Positions 33,927-45,960 of a DNA stretch of 64,000 nucleotides are shown piece after piece. The notes below the pieces were generated by a model. It saw only the letters and a list, made by a program, of their open reading frames with translations. It did no database searches and was not told the origin of the DNA. The stretch covers positions 372,001-436,000 of the forward strand of contig NW_020167534.1 in NCBI RefSeq assembly GCF_001641265.1, read 5' to 3'. The DNA comes from Pseudogymnoascus destructans (taxonomy: Eukaryota > Ascomycota > Leotiomycetes > Thelebolales > Thelebolaceae). The translations under genes were made by a program, and so were the position numbers. Positions within the stretch are counted from its first letter, which is position 1; every line of letters starts with the position of its first letter.

Positions 33927-36900
33927 CTAAAGCAACTTAACACTCCTCTTGTTGCTGCTGCCTGTAGTTTTGGCAGCGTTGTTAGAAGAAGACCTGGTGT
34001 TGCCGGCCAGGACCGAGGACTCCGATGCCTTGATCGAAGTGAGCGTGGGTCCTGTGTCGTTGTACCATGAAGACGAGCGGTTGTTAGGCTGGAACAGGAG
34101 ACCGATCATGCTGTCCTCACCAACCGATTTCTTGATACTATCTATTGTGCTGGTGACCTTGGAGCCACCAAGTACAGGGGCGATAGCTAATGCCAAGAAG
34201 ACGACGAACAGAGTGAAGTACATGACAGCAAAGCGCCACACACGTCTCTTTCGTAGCTTGGACTGCTTCATGGTGTAGATCGGAGGTCGGATTTGACGAC
34301 TAAAAACGTTAGCATAATTCTGAACCACCTCACTCTGTGTACGTACCTAGGTCTGAGCCAGAAGAGCATGACGGAATGAACCATGTCGATTTTGGGGATG
34401 AGAATAAGCGGGAGCATGGCGAACAACAGCATGTGTCCCAGGATAAAGTCTCCAGCAAACATTCCCAACTCGGTAATCTTACATAGGAATTCTCTGGCTG
34501 GTTGCGACATCGAGTGCCATCCCATAGAGTACCATTTACCAGTCCAGAAGGCAATGTTGGAAGTGTCGTTCTTGAATTCTCTTGTCAGGGCGAGCGAGAT
34601 GATGAGCTTGTAAATGAATCGCTGGATCGCGGCTGCGCAGATTACACCGAGAAGCGCTCTTGCGAAGTTGAAACCCTCCAAAAGCATCATGACTTCGAAG
34701 AAGACGATGATCATGATGACAGCAATGGCGTGGGCAATCGCAGCTAGCACAGAACCGAATTTCTTGCAGCACATGCTGAGAACTGGGCCCATACAACAAG
34801 CCATTGCGAAGAACATTGCACAGACACCGGCGTTAATTCCAATAGGTGCCAATGCGACCAGAGCAACGCGAATTATCGAATGTGTTGGCTTTGCACCATG
34901 TGTGACACCAGTTTGAGCGTTGATATAAGTATATGGCAACAAGGTAATGCCGACAAGAATAAGAGGCCCGATAATCTCGCCATAGACTAGATTGGTGAAT
35001 GATGCACGTGGAACATCGCCAGACATCTGAGCCGATGGCTCTCCAAGAGCCTTGCGCTTGTAACCTGTAATCCTAGTACGCGATAGGCGGCAGTAGGCAA
35101 TCCAAGAAGACGAGTGAGATCTAGAATTGCCTCTGGACAGCCAACGAAGGAAGTCGCGGTAGTCGATGAAGAAGTCGCTCCACGAGAACTGATGAGGATT
35201 GTAGAGGAAAGGTGAAATGCAGAGAGCCAATAGCGAAATCCAGAAGTAGACCAAGGCTGGTTGCCATATGGTGATCGTTGCAAATAACAACATCATCAAC
35301 ATCCTAGATCCCAGGTAAATGGAAGGCCCAGCAAAGCGAGAAAATAAGACTCCGAAAGGAATACGAGCAGTTGCGAAGCCACGACCGGTTCCAATGTACC
35401 TGGCGCCACCAAAGGACAAATTCTGAGTAACAGAGTTTGCATAGATTTGGCACACGAACACCTCGAAGAGCGGTGACAGAGAGCCAATCATCTTGGCAAA
35501 ACGTGTGGCAGCGCGCCAGAAGCCACGTTCCGTAGCCTCTTGGACCATCAGCGGAATAAAAGAGATGAAGAGTACGATGAAAATCGAGATAACACAACGC
35601 CAAACCCAGTCCAAGATGGGCAGGATATCGTTACAGCCTGTTGGGTTCTTTTCGTCGGTAATCGGCACATTCGGGTCGAAGACGCAAGCAATAACCTCGT
35701 ATCGAAGGGCACCCAGGTTGATGAGACACAACATGAACATCTGGACAGACAACATGATGAAGATGTTGTTCAAATGGAATCCGGGATGGGCATAGTAGAA
35801 AGAAAGAAATCGATCGAGAGGTAGTTGCGTGCCGAGATAGTAATATTCACGAGACAGCATCTGCTCTCCCATACCAGTTCCAATCTTAGTTGTGAAGTTC
35901 AGAATAGATCCAAACCCGAGATCACGGCCTTTGCCGCATTGGTAGTACTCGCAGTGCTTGATGCGACCGCCACGAAGGAGCGCGTTCATACCGGCGTAAA
36001 TATCTTCGTTGAGATGCAAACCCTTCTGGGCCTTGGAGACACCTCCACGTGTTGTCATGAAAATACCATTGAGGAAATCGGGATGACCGTAATGGAGCTT
36101 GCCACCGATTTGAGCCAGTGTACGTGCAAATAGAGTACCGAACGTCTGTTCTTTTCCGGCAGCAACATCACCAAGGATACCAATGTTCTCAGAGAAAATG
36201 TACTCGCGAGCTCCCAGAATAGCGACAGGGTTGGTTTTTGTAGGCTTAGACCCAGGGGCGTAAGGCGAAACATTATCAGTGACCATTTCCTCAAACTCTG
36301 CCAGAACGCTGCGAATCTTAAGGCACTCCTCGAGATAGTTGTCCTGGTTGGCGTCGATAAGCTGGAGATATTCTCCACGGTAGAAAATAATAGCGTGGTT
36401 TTGATTGTCGGATTTTCCATCACCAAGGATAGGGTTACCAGAGAGCTGAATCCGGAATTTTGGTCTTCTCATGCCGTTCTCCATGATCTCAGAGTGACCA
36501 TCAATCAACGAAGAGTACAGGCGAGGCTCGTCGCCTTCGGTCAAAGGTGGCTCCTCGTCCAGGTAAGCAATTTGAAGATCCGGGTAGGCGCGAAGAAGGA
36601 ATTCAGTGTTCTCCATCTCCTCTTTCTTGAACTTGGCATAACGTTGCATAGAGACGACAATCTTGAACTTTCGGCGAGCCATTCTCTCGAGCTCGCGCTC
36701 TAGCTTGTCCGAGTTACCGCCAAACATTTGAACAACCTCGGGGTTCTCGACACGGTAGAGCAGCTTGATGGCACGGCTGTAATTCATGAAACCAGAAATA
36801 GTGCGGTAGAGAGTTTGCGATCGAAGGGATGCCCAAATACGGGTACGGAGGGTGTATTCCGGCGCAGCAGATTTGAAACCAATGCAGTAAAAGGGTAGGT

Positions 36901-39900
36901 CATCAATCTTGCTCTTCGATGCATCCTTGTCATTCTTCTCATCTCCATTGAACTGAGACGTTTCATCAGCAAGAATTTTGGTATCCTTAACGAAGCAGTC
37001 CCATTCGTGTGGATGAAGTTGTTTGAGGTATTCCAGGAGAGTGACACGGGAGTACGGCTCATCCTCACGAATAATTTCGCGGAGAGTAAGGAGAATCTTT
37101 TCGCTGTAATGAGGAATCAGGACAGTGAACGTTGGCATGTTATCCACAGGTAGCGGCTCAGGAATAGGCGTCGACAGCGACTGCGCGAAGAAAGAAATTC
37201 TGCGCTCGGCCTCACTCTGGCTTGGGAAAAATTCCGTCTGGAACGAATGATCTTCCTGAGAGACGAAGAATGTTGGCGCACGAAGTGTTCTCTTGCCCTC
37301 CTGCTCAGAAGGAACTTGATGGTAGAGAAGCTTCTGGACGTGGTCGATGGCGAGGAGATGCTCGCGGTACATGGAGATAACGATAGCGTTCCAGACTTGA
37401 GAGATCAACACCTTGGGCTTATATTTGATCTCCATATCCGTAGTCGCCAAAACCTTTGAGTAGATGCGCTTTGGAAGGCGGGAGAAAATATTTCTCCACG
37501 GTGTCCAGATGGAAATACCAAGGTAGAAAGACCTGGCAACGGAGAACAAGGAGTTCATGATAATATACCACAGGAATGTGTCGAGGAAAAAGAGCAGAAT
37601 ATCGGTGAAGACCATCAACCCTAGAAGGAATTTTGGTTGAATATGGCACAGAACAGCAGCAGCTTCGTTCTTCCCTAAAATAGCATCTCCCAGGCAGTTA
37701 CGAATCTTCATTGTTGACAAAATTCGGATGGGGTCACGAATCGATAGCGTCAGGTACTGGTAAGAGGCCGCGAATTTGGGAACAAATACGCAGATCCATA
37801 GTCCGTACGACATGTAAATGTCATTGCCAGCAAGTCGTGGGTAACTTGCGGTAAATGTCTGACTGGCGACGTATTTCCTGGTGTTCTTCGTGAGGTAGCT
37901 TCCGAATAGACCACCAAGAGGCATGATCGCGAAGAAGAAAAACGTGATCAGTGCAATGATGAACTGGACGATTGCGAGAATTTTGCCAATGTACGTGTTT
38001 TCACCACCGAAACCGAAGACGTAAACACTCGGCGCAAGATTGAGGATGAAGACTCCGATCAGGAAGAAGAGACGCTTTGTGAGATGTTGTGCACCGGCCC
38101 ATTTCCGGGGAACATAGGCCCATTCAGAAATACTGGCGACAATCATAATAAGGGAGATGATGGCACCACCGAGACCTACGGCAGACCATCTCGCCGCAGT
38201 TGAAGGCTGATTGTTCAGTCGTTGTTCGTAGTTGTGAGTGTACAGAGTCGGAGAGTTGACGGCGGTGAAGAACCAGAAAGCACCAATGTGGATAACCCAG
38301 ATGCGGTTGAAGTTGACAATAAGATGGAACCATGAACGAGACTCCTTGTAGGTCTTGAAAAACACCTTGTTCCAGTTGACCTCCGTAAGCTTCAAGTAAC
38401 GCTCCGCAGGGGGAAAGTCAACCATTCGGCTCTTGTCTTCCATTATGATCCGCTCAATTCCCTCTGGGTACCAAAAGAGCTGGTTACAGTCATCATATCC
38501 GATGACCTGGGCATGGTCCCTTTCGCGGCGAATGTACTTTCCATCCACGATCTCGTATCCCTGGTCTCTGCAGTATTGGTACAGTGGGGTGATAACGTTG
38601 TTGAGGTACGTGAACTCATCCACCGGCTCCACAAGATTCTGGCATGCGGGCGAGTTCAGGTAGTCGTCGGCGCACTTGAAGATGAAGCACAGGCACTCGG
38701 GCATGAAGCGGACTTGGTTTGCCTCGCCCCAACAGAGGAGGTAGAGAGCCACTTGTCGTACACGATCGTGCTGAGACATGCGGTTCATCCGCGTCTTCCA
38801 GCGGTACTCGGCAGCCTCGAGACTGTTGTCCCCCTCCATTTCTTCCAAGGTCTGCGCTTCATTTTCGGCTTCGGGGTTGGCATTCTTCTTCTTCGCGGCC
38901 TTGCGGGCCTTGCGAGTGCGCCTGTTGGCCTTTCCAAGCTTCATGTTTGCGAAGCCTACCGCATCATCCAGATCCAGATGGGCAGCGAAATACCACTTCC
39001 TGTAGTTGGCATTTTCTCCACCAATGTAATCGGCGTGAAGGGACAGTAAGGCTTGGTTGGGAGTCATGCGGGAAGCGCGAGAGTCCAGAAGCGTCATGAA
39101 ATGGTCGTACATGTTTCTCATGCTGTCCCGCTGGAAACCAAACTTTGCCGTCAGGTCAAGAAAAATATCCTCGACCTCCTCCTTCGACAGAGGAATCTGT
39201 GCATCTGCAGTCCAGGCTGGGTATGGCTCGCGAGAACGTTGCCCAGATGGCAGCACGTTGTTGTAGTCCATGCCATAGTTGGGGGTGGAGGCACCTGAAG
39301 ATCGGTTCCCGCCGTAAGAAATCTGTGAGGAAGGTGGGCGGTAGCCTTGGCCTCCCATCTGGCTTTCGTTGTAGCTGTTGTAGCGCTCATCACCGTGGCC
39401 GTAGTAGTCCATGTCGGTGGCCCGAGCCATGTCAGATCTCATGGTGAAGTCGCTGAATGTCTCAGAGTCCTCCTCGGAATCTCCACGCATCTTGCCCTTG
39501 GGGTAGTCGCCGCCCTGGCCTTGGGGGTGCTGGCCATTTTGATCGTAATACTGGTCATTGTAGTATCCATCGTTGTACTGGCCATTGTCATGGCCTGCCT
39601 CGTAGTACCCACCATCCTGATGGTGCGGGTTGTTGGCATCGGCATTGTAGTAGCCACTGCGCAATAGTTAGCAAGGTGCCTGGCGAAAGATGTCGAGGTT
39701 GAACTTACGCTTCATCGTAATACCCGTCCTGTCCTTGTTGGTGACCTTGACCTTGCTGGCCATGGTGGCCTTGTTGGTCGTTGTAACCTTGGTCGGCGTA
39801 CCCTCCCGCTCGGTCATCATAGTAACCTTGGTTATGGTGGTCGTCTTGGTAATAGGAATCAGTGTTTCCTTGGTGGTGAGGATCTTGATGGCCGTAGCCA

Positions 39901-39932
39901 TCGTTATAATGATCCGTCGGATGACCCGACAT
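33927..39932 (-). CDS. FKS1: 1,3-beta-D-glucan synthase catalytic subunit (GT48)
   Basis: Three exons (39709-39932, 34347-39656, 33927-34299) give 1968 residues. The N-terminus is rich in Gln, Gly, Tyr and His (MSGHPTDHYNDGYGHQDPHH). The FKS1 N domain has QVALYLLCWGEANQVRFMPE. Membrane helices follow, then the large cytosolic GT48 domain (RTISGFMNYSRAIKLLYRVE, KIVVSMQRYAKFKKEEMENT, GILGDVAAGKEQTFGTLFAR) and C-terminal helices. Echinocandin hot spot 1 is YLTLSIRDP with Tyr at codon 709, where susceptible fungi have Phe. Hot spot 2 is DWVWRCVISI, and the Trp of hot spot 3 is kept (FLWYIIMN). The enzyme makes the main wall glucan from UDP-glucose at the plasma membrane under Rho1. The start exon is Gly/Gln-rich like other filamentous Fks1 proteins. 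Confidence 0.98.
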
Positions 39933-40533
39933 TTTTGCGTTCAGTAGAGCAGGACAAAACTGTTGGGCGTGGTCAGTATAACAATCCGACGACTTCAGAG
40001 CGGTAGGGAGGGCATGTCGTTCGACGAGGGCCCGAGAAGGATGGGATGGGAACGTACATCTTAGTTTGACATTGATAAAGATTCCACGTTTCCGCTTCGT
40101 AATAAAAAAGAGAGCAAGCTCGGACTCCCTCGAATAGCTGTTGTTTTTGAAAAGGTTTGGTTGTCCGGAGATTGAGGAAAGAGCGATTGTTGACAGAACG
40201 ACCAGTCGCGACCGTCAGATTATGGACGAATATTAAGCGTCAACGAGAGAAAGTTGAGAGAACAAGTCCCAAGAGAACTGAGAAGGGTCACTCAAATCAA
40301 CGATTAGGTGATTCAGTGATTCAGTTTCTTGATGCTGGAAACCGTGATGCGTGGTTGCTCAACTGAGCTGTGGTGTTCAGGTGCGGGTGGTCTGGATGGT
40401 GGTCGGGGATCGTGGGCGATTATTGGCGTAGAGAGATCAAAGGGAAATAATCAATCATCAATTTTGGAACGAGAGTGAAGCCGGCGCAGCAATAATCACA
40501 AAACGACGACAACGCAATGACGATGACGATGAT

Positions 40534-40561
40534 GACGACGACGACGACGACGACGACGACG
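40534..40561. repeat. (GAC)n microsatellite
   Basis: About nine GAC units, flanked on the left by degenerate GATGAC units from about 40518. It is 600 bp upstream of the FKS1 start codon. Confidence 0.9.
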
Positions 40562-41120
40562 GGAAATGCGACAAAAAAGGACAACCAGACCACGACCTTT
40601 GGGAGATGTCGAGTGTCTAAAGGTGTGGTGAGGGAAGAAAAGGGAGCAATGGGGAGTTTGAGGTTTGCAAGTTCAGCGATGCACGGCAGGTTTGTTGGCC
40701 TATAGTGGTTTGTAGTGGGGACCAGGCATTCCAAGTTACAACCCCAGTGCCAAAGTAGATGGAGAAAGTGGTGCATTAAGGGGACTGGGCTGGGTAAAAA
40801 GAAAAGGAAAGGGCTGGGGTCGTGGCTGTACATGTATCCACACCCCTTACGATACCAGCGATTACCAGCCGTCCATGCCAGCGATATGGCTTTTTTCATA
40901 CAAGAACGGGGATTCCGCCATCTCGGTGGTGCTTCACATCCTCAATCCTCGGAGAAATCCATATTATTACCGGTCGCTGTTCGCGGTGTCGAACAAAACG
41001 GAACCAGAAAACCAGAGACATGACTGTAACTTACCCAGAGTCATTGCCCCTAGACATACCTCGCCGAATAAGCACAATACAGTACTCCGTACACCAAACT
41101 TTTTTCTAGCACGCTCTTCT

Positions 41121-41263
41121 CCAGCACCTTCCCAGCACCTTCCCAGCACCTTCCCAGCACCTTCCCAGCACCTTCCCAGCACCTTCCCAGCACCTTCCCA
41201 GCACCTTCCCAGCACCTTCCCAGCACCTTCCCAGCACCTTCCCAGCACCTTCCCAGCACCTTC
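41121..41263. repeat. 11-bp minisatellite, 13 copies
   Basis: Thirteen perfect head-to-tail copies of CCAGCACCTTC. A period of 11 keeps all frames open on both strands, which creates false ORFs. It has no CRISPR features: there are no spacers. Confidence 0.95.
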
Positions 41264-41664
41264 CCGCTGGGAATCCACAGCCTGTGACGGTGACGTCTTG
41301 TACTTTTATTCCCCACAGCCCACACACACTCACTCCGTAGTCGAATGCGGAAAACTTGGAAAAGATCCGTACATCCATGCACATCTTGGATCCTCATCGC
41401 CAGCCCCTGAGATCCGCATCGTCCCCATTCGCATCAGGTAGGCGTGAGCCAAGCGTCAGGCAAGCGACCGGCCCCTGTCGAGTGTTCAGCACACCTGCTG
41501 TGCTGTTTCTGGTACGCCACCGCTCGCCCCACCAATAACTCGCCCACCCACTGTGGCTTCCGGAGCTTCCGTGGTACAACAAAACTCGCCAGCGATCCTC
41601 GAAAATACCCTCCTCTAGCTCTAGTAGTGCTTTAAGTCTGGGCAGTATTTCCCAGACTTACACA

Positions 41665-41744
41665 CAGCTCCTGAAAAAGCCAGCTCCCTAAAAAGCCAGC
41701 TCCCGAAAAAGCCAGCTCCCGAAAAAGCCAGCTCCCGAAAAAGC
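41665..41744. repeat. 16-bp tandem repeat, 5 copies
   Basis: Five copies of CAGCTCCCGAAAAAGC, the first two with one substitution each (CTCCTG, CTCCCT). Confidence 0.9.
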
Positions 41745-42038
41745 CTTTGCTCACATTCCTCCATTCCTCCATTCCTCCAAAAGGATCAAAAATAGGAGTG
41801 ACGGCATCGTAAAGCTGGCCATTCTCCGTACATGGTTTACAAGGTACCCCCGTCCCATGTACACTCTCAGAACCGGTACCTGGATGCCACACACGTAACT
41901 TGTCCCGTCGCCCCCCTTCCCCTTCGGCAATTTCATTGGCTAATTGACCGCCATAGCCCACTGTGCAGAGATGCTCCCGTCCCACTAGATCCACGAATAA
42001 TCACCAGAATGGATGGGCCCATGGGGCTATTTCCGTGT

Positions 42039-42150
42039 TGGTGTTGGAGATCAGTATCACAGTTGCCCCTAAGCAGCACTCACTTCCCCATCGTGCTGGT
42101 GTTGGAGATCAGTATCACAGTTGCCCCTAAGCAGCACTCACTTCCCCATC
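42039..42150. repeat. 54-bp tandem duplication
   Basis: 42039-42092 and 42097-42150 are identical (start TGGTGTTGGAGATCAGTATC, end CACTTCCCCATC), separated by four bases. The duplication is recent because no mismatch is seen. Confidence 0.92.
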
Positions 42151-42190
42151 ACGTCCTGGAGTCTTGGCCGTTGGCCGTGGCCGATTAACT

Positions 42191-43330
42191 TAAGTCGTGG
42201 CGTAAGTGTTCGACAGGGTAACAAAAAGAAGTGCTTAAACCATGGTTTAACATGTATTAGAAGGTGGTTCAAGAGTGCAAAATCACGCATGAGAACACAT
42301 ATAACATAGATGAATCTAGATTCTTAATTAGAACAATGGAATCAACTCGAATTATACTTAATAGACGGCTGTGTACGAAACATCAAGCACATCCTATCTG
42401 TTAAGAGTAGGTTTCCATAGTTAAGTGTATTTGTGTAGATGGAACTATTCTTCTACTACTTGGGATTTTTAAAGGCAAGAACATCCTTTAAAATTAGATT
42501 CTAACTAACATCCTTAAGTAATGGTTCTTAACTTATATGAAAGCAAATGGTTAATATCGCCTTCTTGTTTAAAGCAGCTACAACTCTCACATTAGTAGAT
42601 GCTTTATAGCTTACTGCCTTTAAAATCAAATTGTGCTTCTTATCCTCCTACCATATACATCACACCTACTTTAACCACTTAATGTTGCAACTTTTAGCCC
42701 ATTAAAGAAGCAGCTAACTATAGCACTTTCTCACTTAAACTAAGCTTAACTTGTACAAATAGAGAAGTTTGAATGGATAGAGGCATATATACAAGCTCAA
42801 TTAGATGTGTGCAATCATTAGAATATTAAATCAGCATGGTGTAGAGCTGGATTATTCCCATTTAACCTATAAAGAGTGCTTTGTACAAGGGTTCAAGAGG
42901 AACCTATAGAGCTAGAAAGGCCTAAAACACTAACCTAGTTTAAATTTTTTGATTAAGCCTTTATAAATAGTTCACTACTAGATGCAATAACTTTGCAAAA
43001 GGCAAATAAGCTTTTTAACATAACAATTAATGGCTGTACAGCCCTTACAACACCTGTCTAGCAATATATCTAAAAGTTAGCAACTAGCTCTAAGCAACTT
43101 TAAGCATAAAGTATTGTCTACTAACATAATGCAAACAGCCTATGATTAATCATAAAGAAGCATAAAACCTATACAAAAGGAAAAGGGTGATTTTAGAGGG
43201 TCACTTCTATATTTCTACGCAAGCATTATGTGATGTGGTATTAGAGGCTGAAAAAGTTACAAAAAAGCCCATAGGTAAAAAGGGCAGAAAAAAGAGTAAG
43301 GCTGCTTTATATAAAACTAAAGGTGAGGAG
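42191..43330 (+). mobile_element. Pogo-class element, second copy of the 28.7-kb family, N-terminally deleted and decayed
   Basis: It begins TAAGTCGTGGCGTAA, identical to the end of the element at 28721. The + strand encodes a decayed transposase: NIDES with IRTMESTRIIL near 42306, CVDGTILL and IFKGKNIL near 42430-42480, SHISRCFIAYCL near 42590, LLILLPYTSHLL-PLNVATFS near 42640 (a CAA to TAA change where Gln is expected), IEKFEWIEAYIQAQLDV near 42760 and the C-terminal FYISTQALCDVVLEAEKVTK near 43210. The helix-turn-helix half is missing. The right inverted repeat was not found; an LTR-like sequence starts at 43331. Confidence 0.8.
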
Positions 43331-43513
43331 TGTTACGATCACAACTCACAGCTGTGATCAACTATAGGAACAGGCAGCTATGGTAGCCACTAAGTTATAA
43401 GGGATCGTGAAGGAAACAGCTGTATATAATGAGGGATAGCCTTACTCTATACTAGTCCCCTTTGCTTTACGATAATAATTAAAATGATTATGGCACCTAG
43501 TATAGATATTACA
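43331..43513. mobile_element. LTR-like fragment related to the solo LTR at 45.2 kb
   Basis: It starts TGTTACGATCACAACTCACA, like the LTR at 45203, and shares GTAGCCACTAAG and an ATGAGGGATAGCCTTAC block in the same order. The right end, near ATATTACA, is uncertain, and no target duplication was found. It breaks the C-terminal tail of the pogo transposase to its left. Confidence 0.55.
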
Positions 43514-43679
43514 ACCTAAGCACTTATTATGACTCTTAAATCCTAATTAGAGGGAAGACAACAGCTAAAGTAGCTAAGAAAACTAGCTTCTTAACCTAAA
43601 GTTAATTAGTATAACATAATGTATAGGAAAGTTGGACATATGGGGTAGTTAGACAAAAAGTTTATTCTACTCTAGTTGA

Positions 43680-45880
43680 CCTAGTCCAACATGCCACACA
43701 CTCCTCTAATTCTAAGTCGCTTGAATCGTTCTCTACCTCTTCCTCTTCAACTTTTTCTTCTACTTCTTCCATTGGTCATTTGCATGTCCTTCTACGTGTC
43801 TTTTCTCAGTTGACTTCAAATCTGCCTCCTGAACAATTTTCAACACTTCCTTAGTACTGAATACAAATTTGCCTTACAATTTAATTCTCTTGCTAGTAGT
43901 TCTTTTCTTCTGTGTCTCAAGTATCTCTTTGTACTCTTTCACCTCCTTCTGAAGGATGCTAAGTTCAGCATTCTGATTTTCAACCAGCCTAGTCATTCTC
44001 TTAGCATAACGTCAAGTTGGTAAAGCAGGAGAGTCACTAGTTGCCATACTTAAATTAAATACTAAATTTGCAGTAACTAAGGGGCGATGAATTATAGAGG
44101 GTTATAGAAGCTTTTGGAGCTATCGTTCATGTTTCTAGGCCTCTAGTTGGTAGAGATGTATCATGTGGTAGTATTAGCCCAGTAACTAAGGAGTGATGTC
44201 ATGTAATGAATCATAGAGGGTTGTAGAGATATGCTATGTGGTAATATCAGCCCAGTAACTAAGGGGCGATGATGTGTAATGAATCATAGAGGGTTGTAGC
44301 AATCGTTGAGTATTGCTCTTGTTGTTGGTGTGATAAGCCAAAATATGTATAGTGACTTGTAGGTTTGAGGAGGAGATTTCTAAGTTTGCTCTTGAGTTTG
44401 ATAGCAAACTGAGTGCAACGAATGTCAGTATGACATTGAAGTGGAAGGTTGGCTAGAACTCTTTCTAGCAGAAAGGGTATTAAACCTGCTGCCCTCTACC
44501 TACTTCTGGTGTTTTGAGGTATAAGGCCCTTCTCTCAAATACACTAGAAGATTGCAACCTAGTAGGAGCGCTAGGTTCACTTTATTCCTGCTCAAGTATA
44601 CCGATCCACTTCCTAAGCATGAAATCGCTTAAGAGGTCCATACACCCCAACATCAAGTGGTTGGAGTAGATGAGAGCAATGAGGAGGTAGAATAAGAAGG
44701 TCGATGTCATTCTTAATGCATAGTGCAATTATATCGCTAGTAATATGACTGGAATGCCCATCTATAATAAACATTCATAGATGATTTCTAGACTTTTTGC
44801 ATGACTTAGGCTCAAATACATTCTGCAACCACTTAAATCCATGACTATTTAAAGTCCAGCTGCTATTATTAGTTGAGAAGTGCCAGTTTGTAGGCATGTC
44901 ATTTAGAATCCAACTTGTAATAGTATGCTTAGCCTTGAATGTAATCATAGGTGGTAAAGCACTACCATCTACATTAATGTTTGAGTACAGTTACCTACTC
45001 CTGCTTCCTAGCTGTCACATTCCAATTAGATTTCATAGTAGAATCAACAATTATATGTGTGGATTAAGTCTCTCCAACTACAAAACCTGTCTTATCCATA
45101 TTATAGATGTTACATAGCTTATACTTTAGCTCTTTGATTCATGCTTTAAACACATTAAGCCAAGCTGAAATATTTATAGGAGTGGCTTCTTTATGTTGTG
45201 TATGTTACGATTACAGCTCACAGCTTGTCACAGCTTGTTACGGTTGTTACGGTTATTACGGTTATTACAGTTGTTATGGGGATTACGGGTGTAGCCTTAG
45301 CCACCAAGGTTACAACCGCTAAGCAGACAACTGTATGTTATGAGGAATAGCCTCACCTTCCTTCCTTCTTCTTCTTCTTCTCTCTTTAGATTCTATTACT
45401 TTTCCTGGACTGGCATCATGACCTCTATGACCATCGTAACAGTGTAGACTCTAGTTGTCTTAAGTAGACTCCTTTGAAGTTTAGATGTCATTTTAAGAAT
45501 CTATAGATCCATTTATAGCCTATAGGGGTAGGATTGGTCTGAAGGGAAGTTTAAGAAGATGTGATTTAGACATGTCATACGTGAACTTCTTCAGCCATTT
45601 CCTTAATCAACATAGGAGTTGTGGGAAAAACTATGGCAGTAAGACGCGTAATCCATTATCCTAGTATATTTTCTTTCGCGTTTAAGAGAGCGTGTTCAAT
45701 TTCGTAAGCTATAGCATGCGTTTTCTTCCTAGACACCCTGTTAGCAAAAGAGTTGACTGAACTTCAAAGTGGTCTGTAGCAAGTCTAATTGATTTGAATT
45801 CCTTTAATTAGAGTGTAATGATAGCCTTTTGAATGTTGTCTTTAATCTAAGCACAACTGTATAGTTGTTAGATGTTCATG
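43680..45880 (-). pseudogene. Pogo transposase pseudogene interrupted by an LTR
   Basis: Reverse-strand blocks in order: ISAWLNVFKA near 45160, NIYNMDKTGFVVGET near 45090, STMKSNWNVTARKQ near 45010, FIIDGHSSHITSDIIALCIK near 44750, LLILPPHCSHLLQPLDVGVY near 44670, GPLKRFHA near 44620, then a C-terminal coiled coil (LVENQNAELSILQKEVKEYK) and GKFVFSTKEVLKIVQEADLK near 43850. Stops replace Gln, Trp or Arg codons in many places, as RIP would cause. The reading resumes on the far side of the LTR once the 5-bp duplication is ignored. Confidence 0.82.
45203..45441. mobile_element. Solo LTR of a retrotransposon with 5-bp target-site duplication
   Basis: 239 bp starting TGTTACGAT and ending ATCGTAACA, the inverted ends typical of LTRs (TG..CA). 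It is flanked by GTGTA at 45198-45202 and GTGTA at 45442-45446. It lies inside the pogo transposase pseudogene. Internal short repeats of GTTACG and GGTTATTA occur at 45235-45290, and a TTC run at 45364-45390. No internal retrotransposon sequence remains, so it arose by recombination between two LTRs. Confidence 0.88.
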
Positions 45881-45960
45881 GTAGAAGATATGAAGGTTCT
45901 ACGTTGGTGGTGGGGTATTTTTATCTAACTACTAAATATGTCTGACTTCCCCATACATTA

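Larger units (their letters stand above)
39933..42190. other. Gene-poor region upstream of FKS1 with simple repeats
   Basis: About 2.3 kb without a supportable gene. The first part should be the FKS1 promoter and 5' UTR. The rest holds a GAC microsatellite, an 11-bp minisatellite, a 16-bp tandem repeat, three ATTCCTCC units (41755-41778) and a 54-bp duplication, each annotated separately or here. ORFs over the repeats are products of their periodicity. Confidence 0.65.
43617..45960 (-). mobile_element. Pogo-class DNA transposon (third family), RIP-decayed, with a nested solo LTR
   Basis: The left end TAATGTATAGGAAAGTTGGA at 43617 pairs with the right end ACTTCCCCATACATTA at 45960; the inverted repeats stay similar over about 45 bp (for example GTAGTTAGACAAAAA against TTTTTATCTAACTAC). 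Without the nested LTR the element is about 2.1 kb, a full-length size. Three degenerate direct repeats of GTAACTAAGGGGCGATGA with ATAGAGGGTTGTAG lie at about 44075, 44190 and 44250, within the transposase reading. Confidence 0.82.

Noticed and set aside
40875..41441. 188-codon ORF with PSTFPAPSQHL repeats, and antisense GKVLGRCWEGA repeats
   Set aside because: They arise from the 11-bp minisatellite, which is open in every frame.
41121..41744. CRISPR-like array
   Set aside because: The repeats are head to tail without spacers, in a eukaryotic genome.
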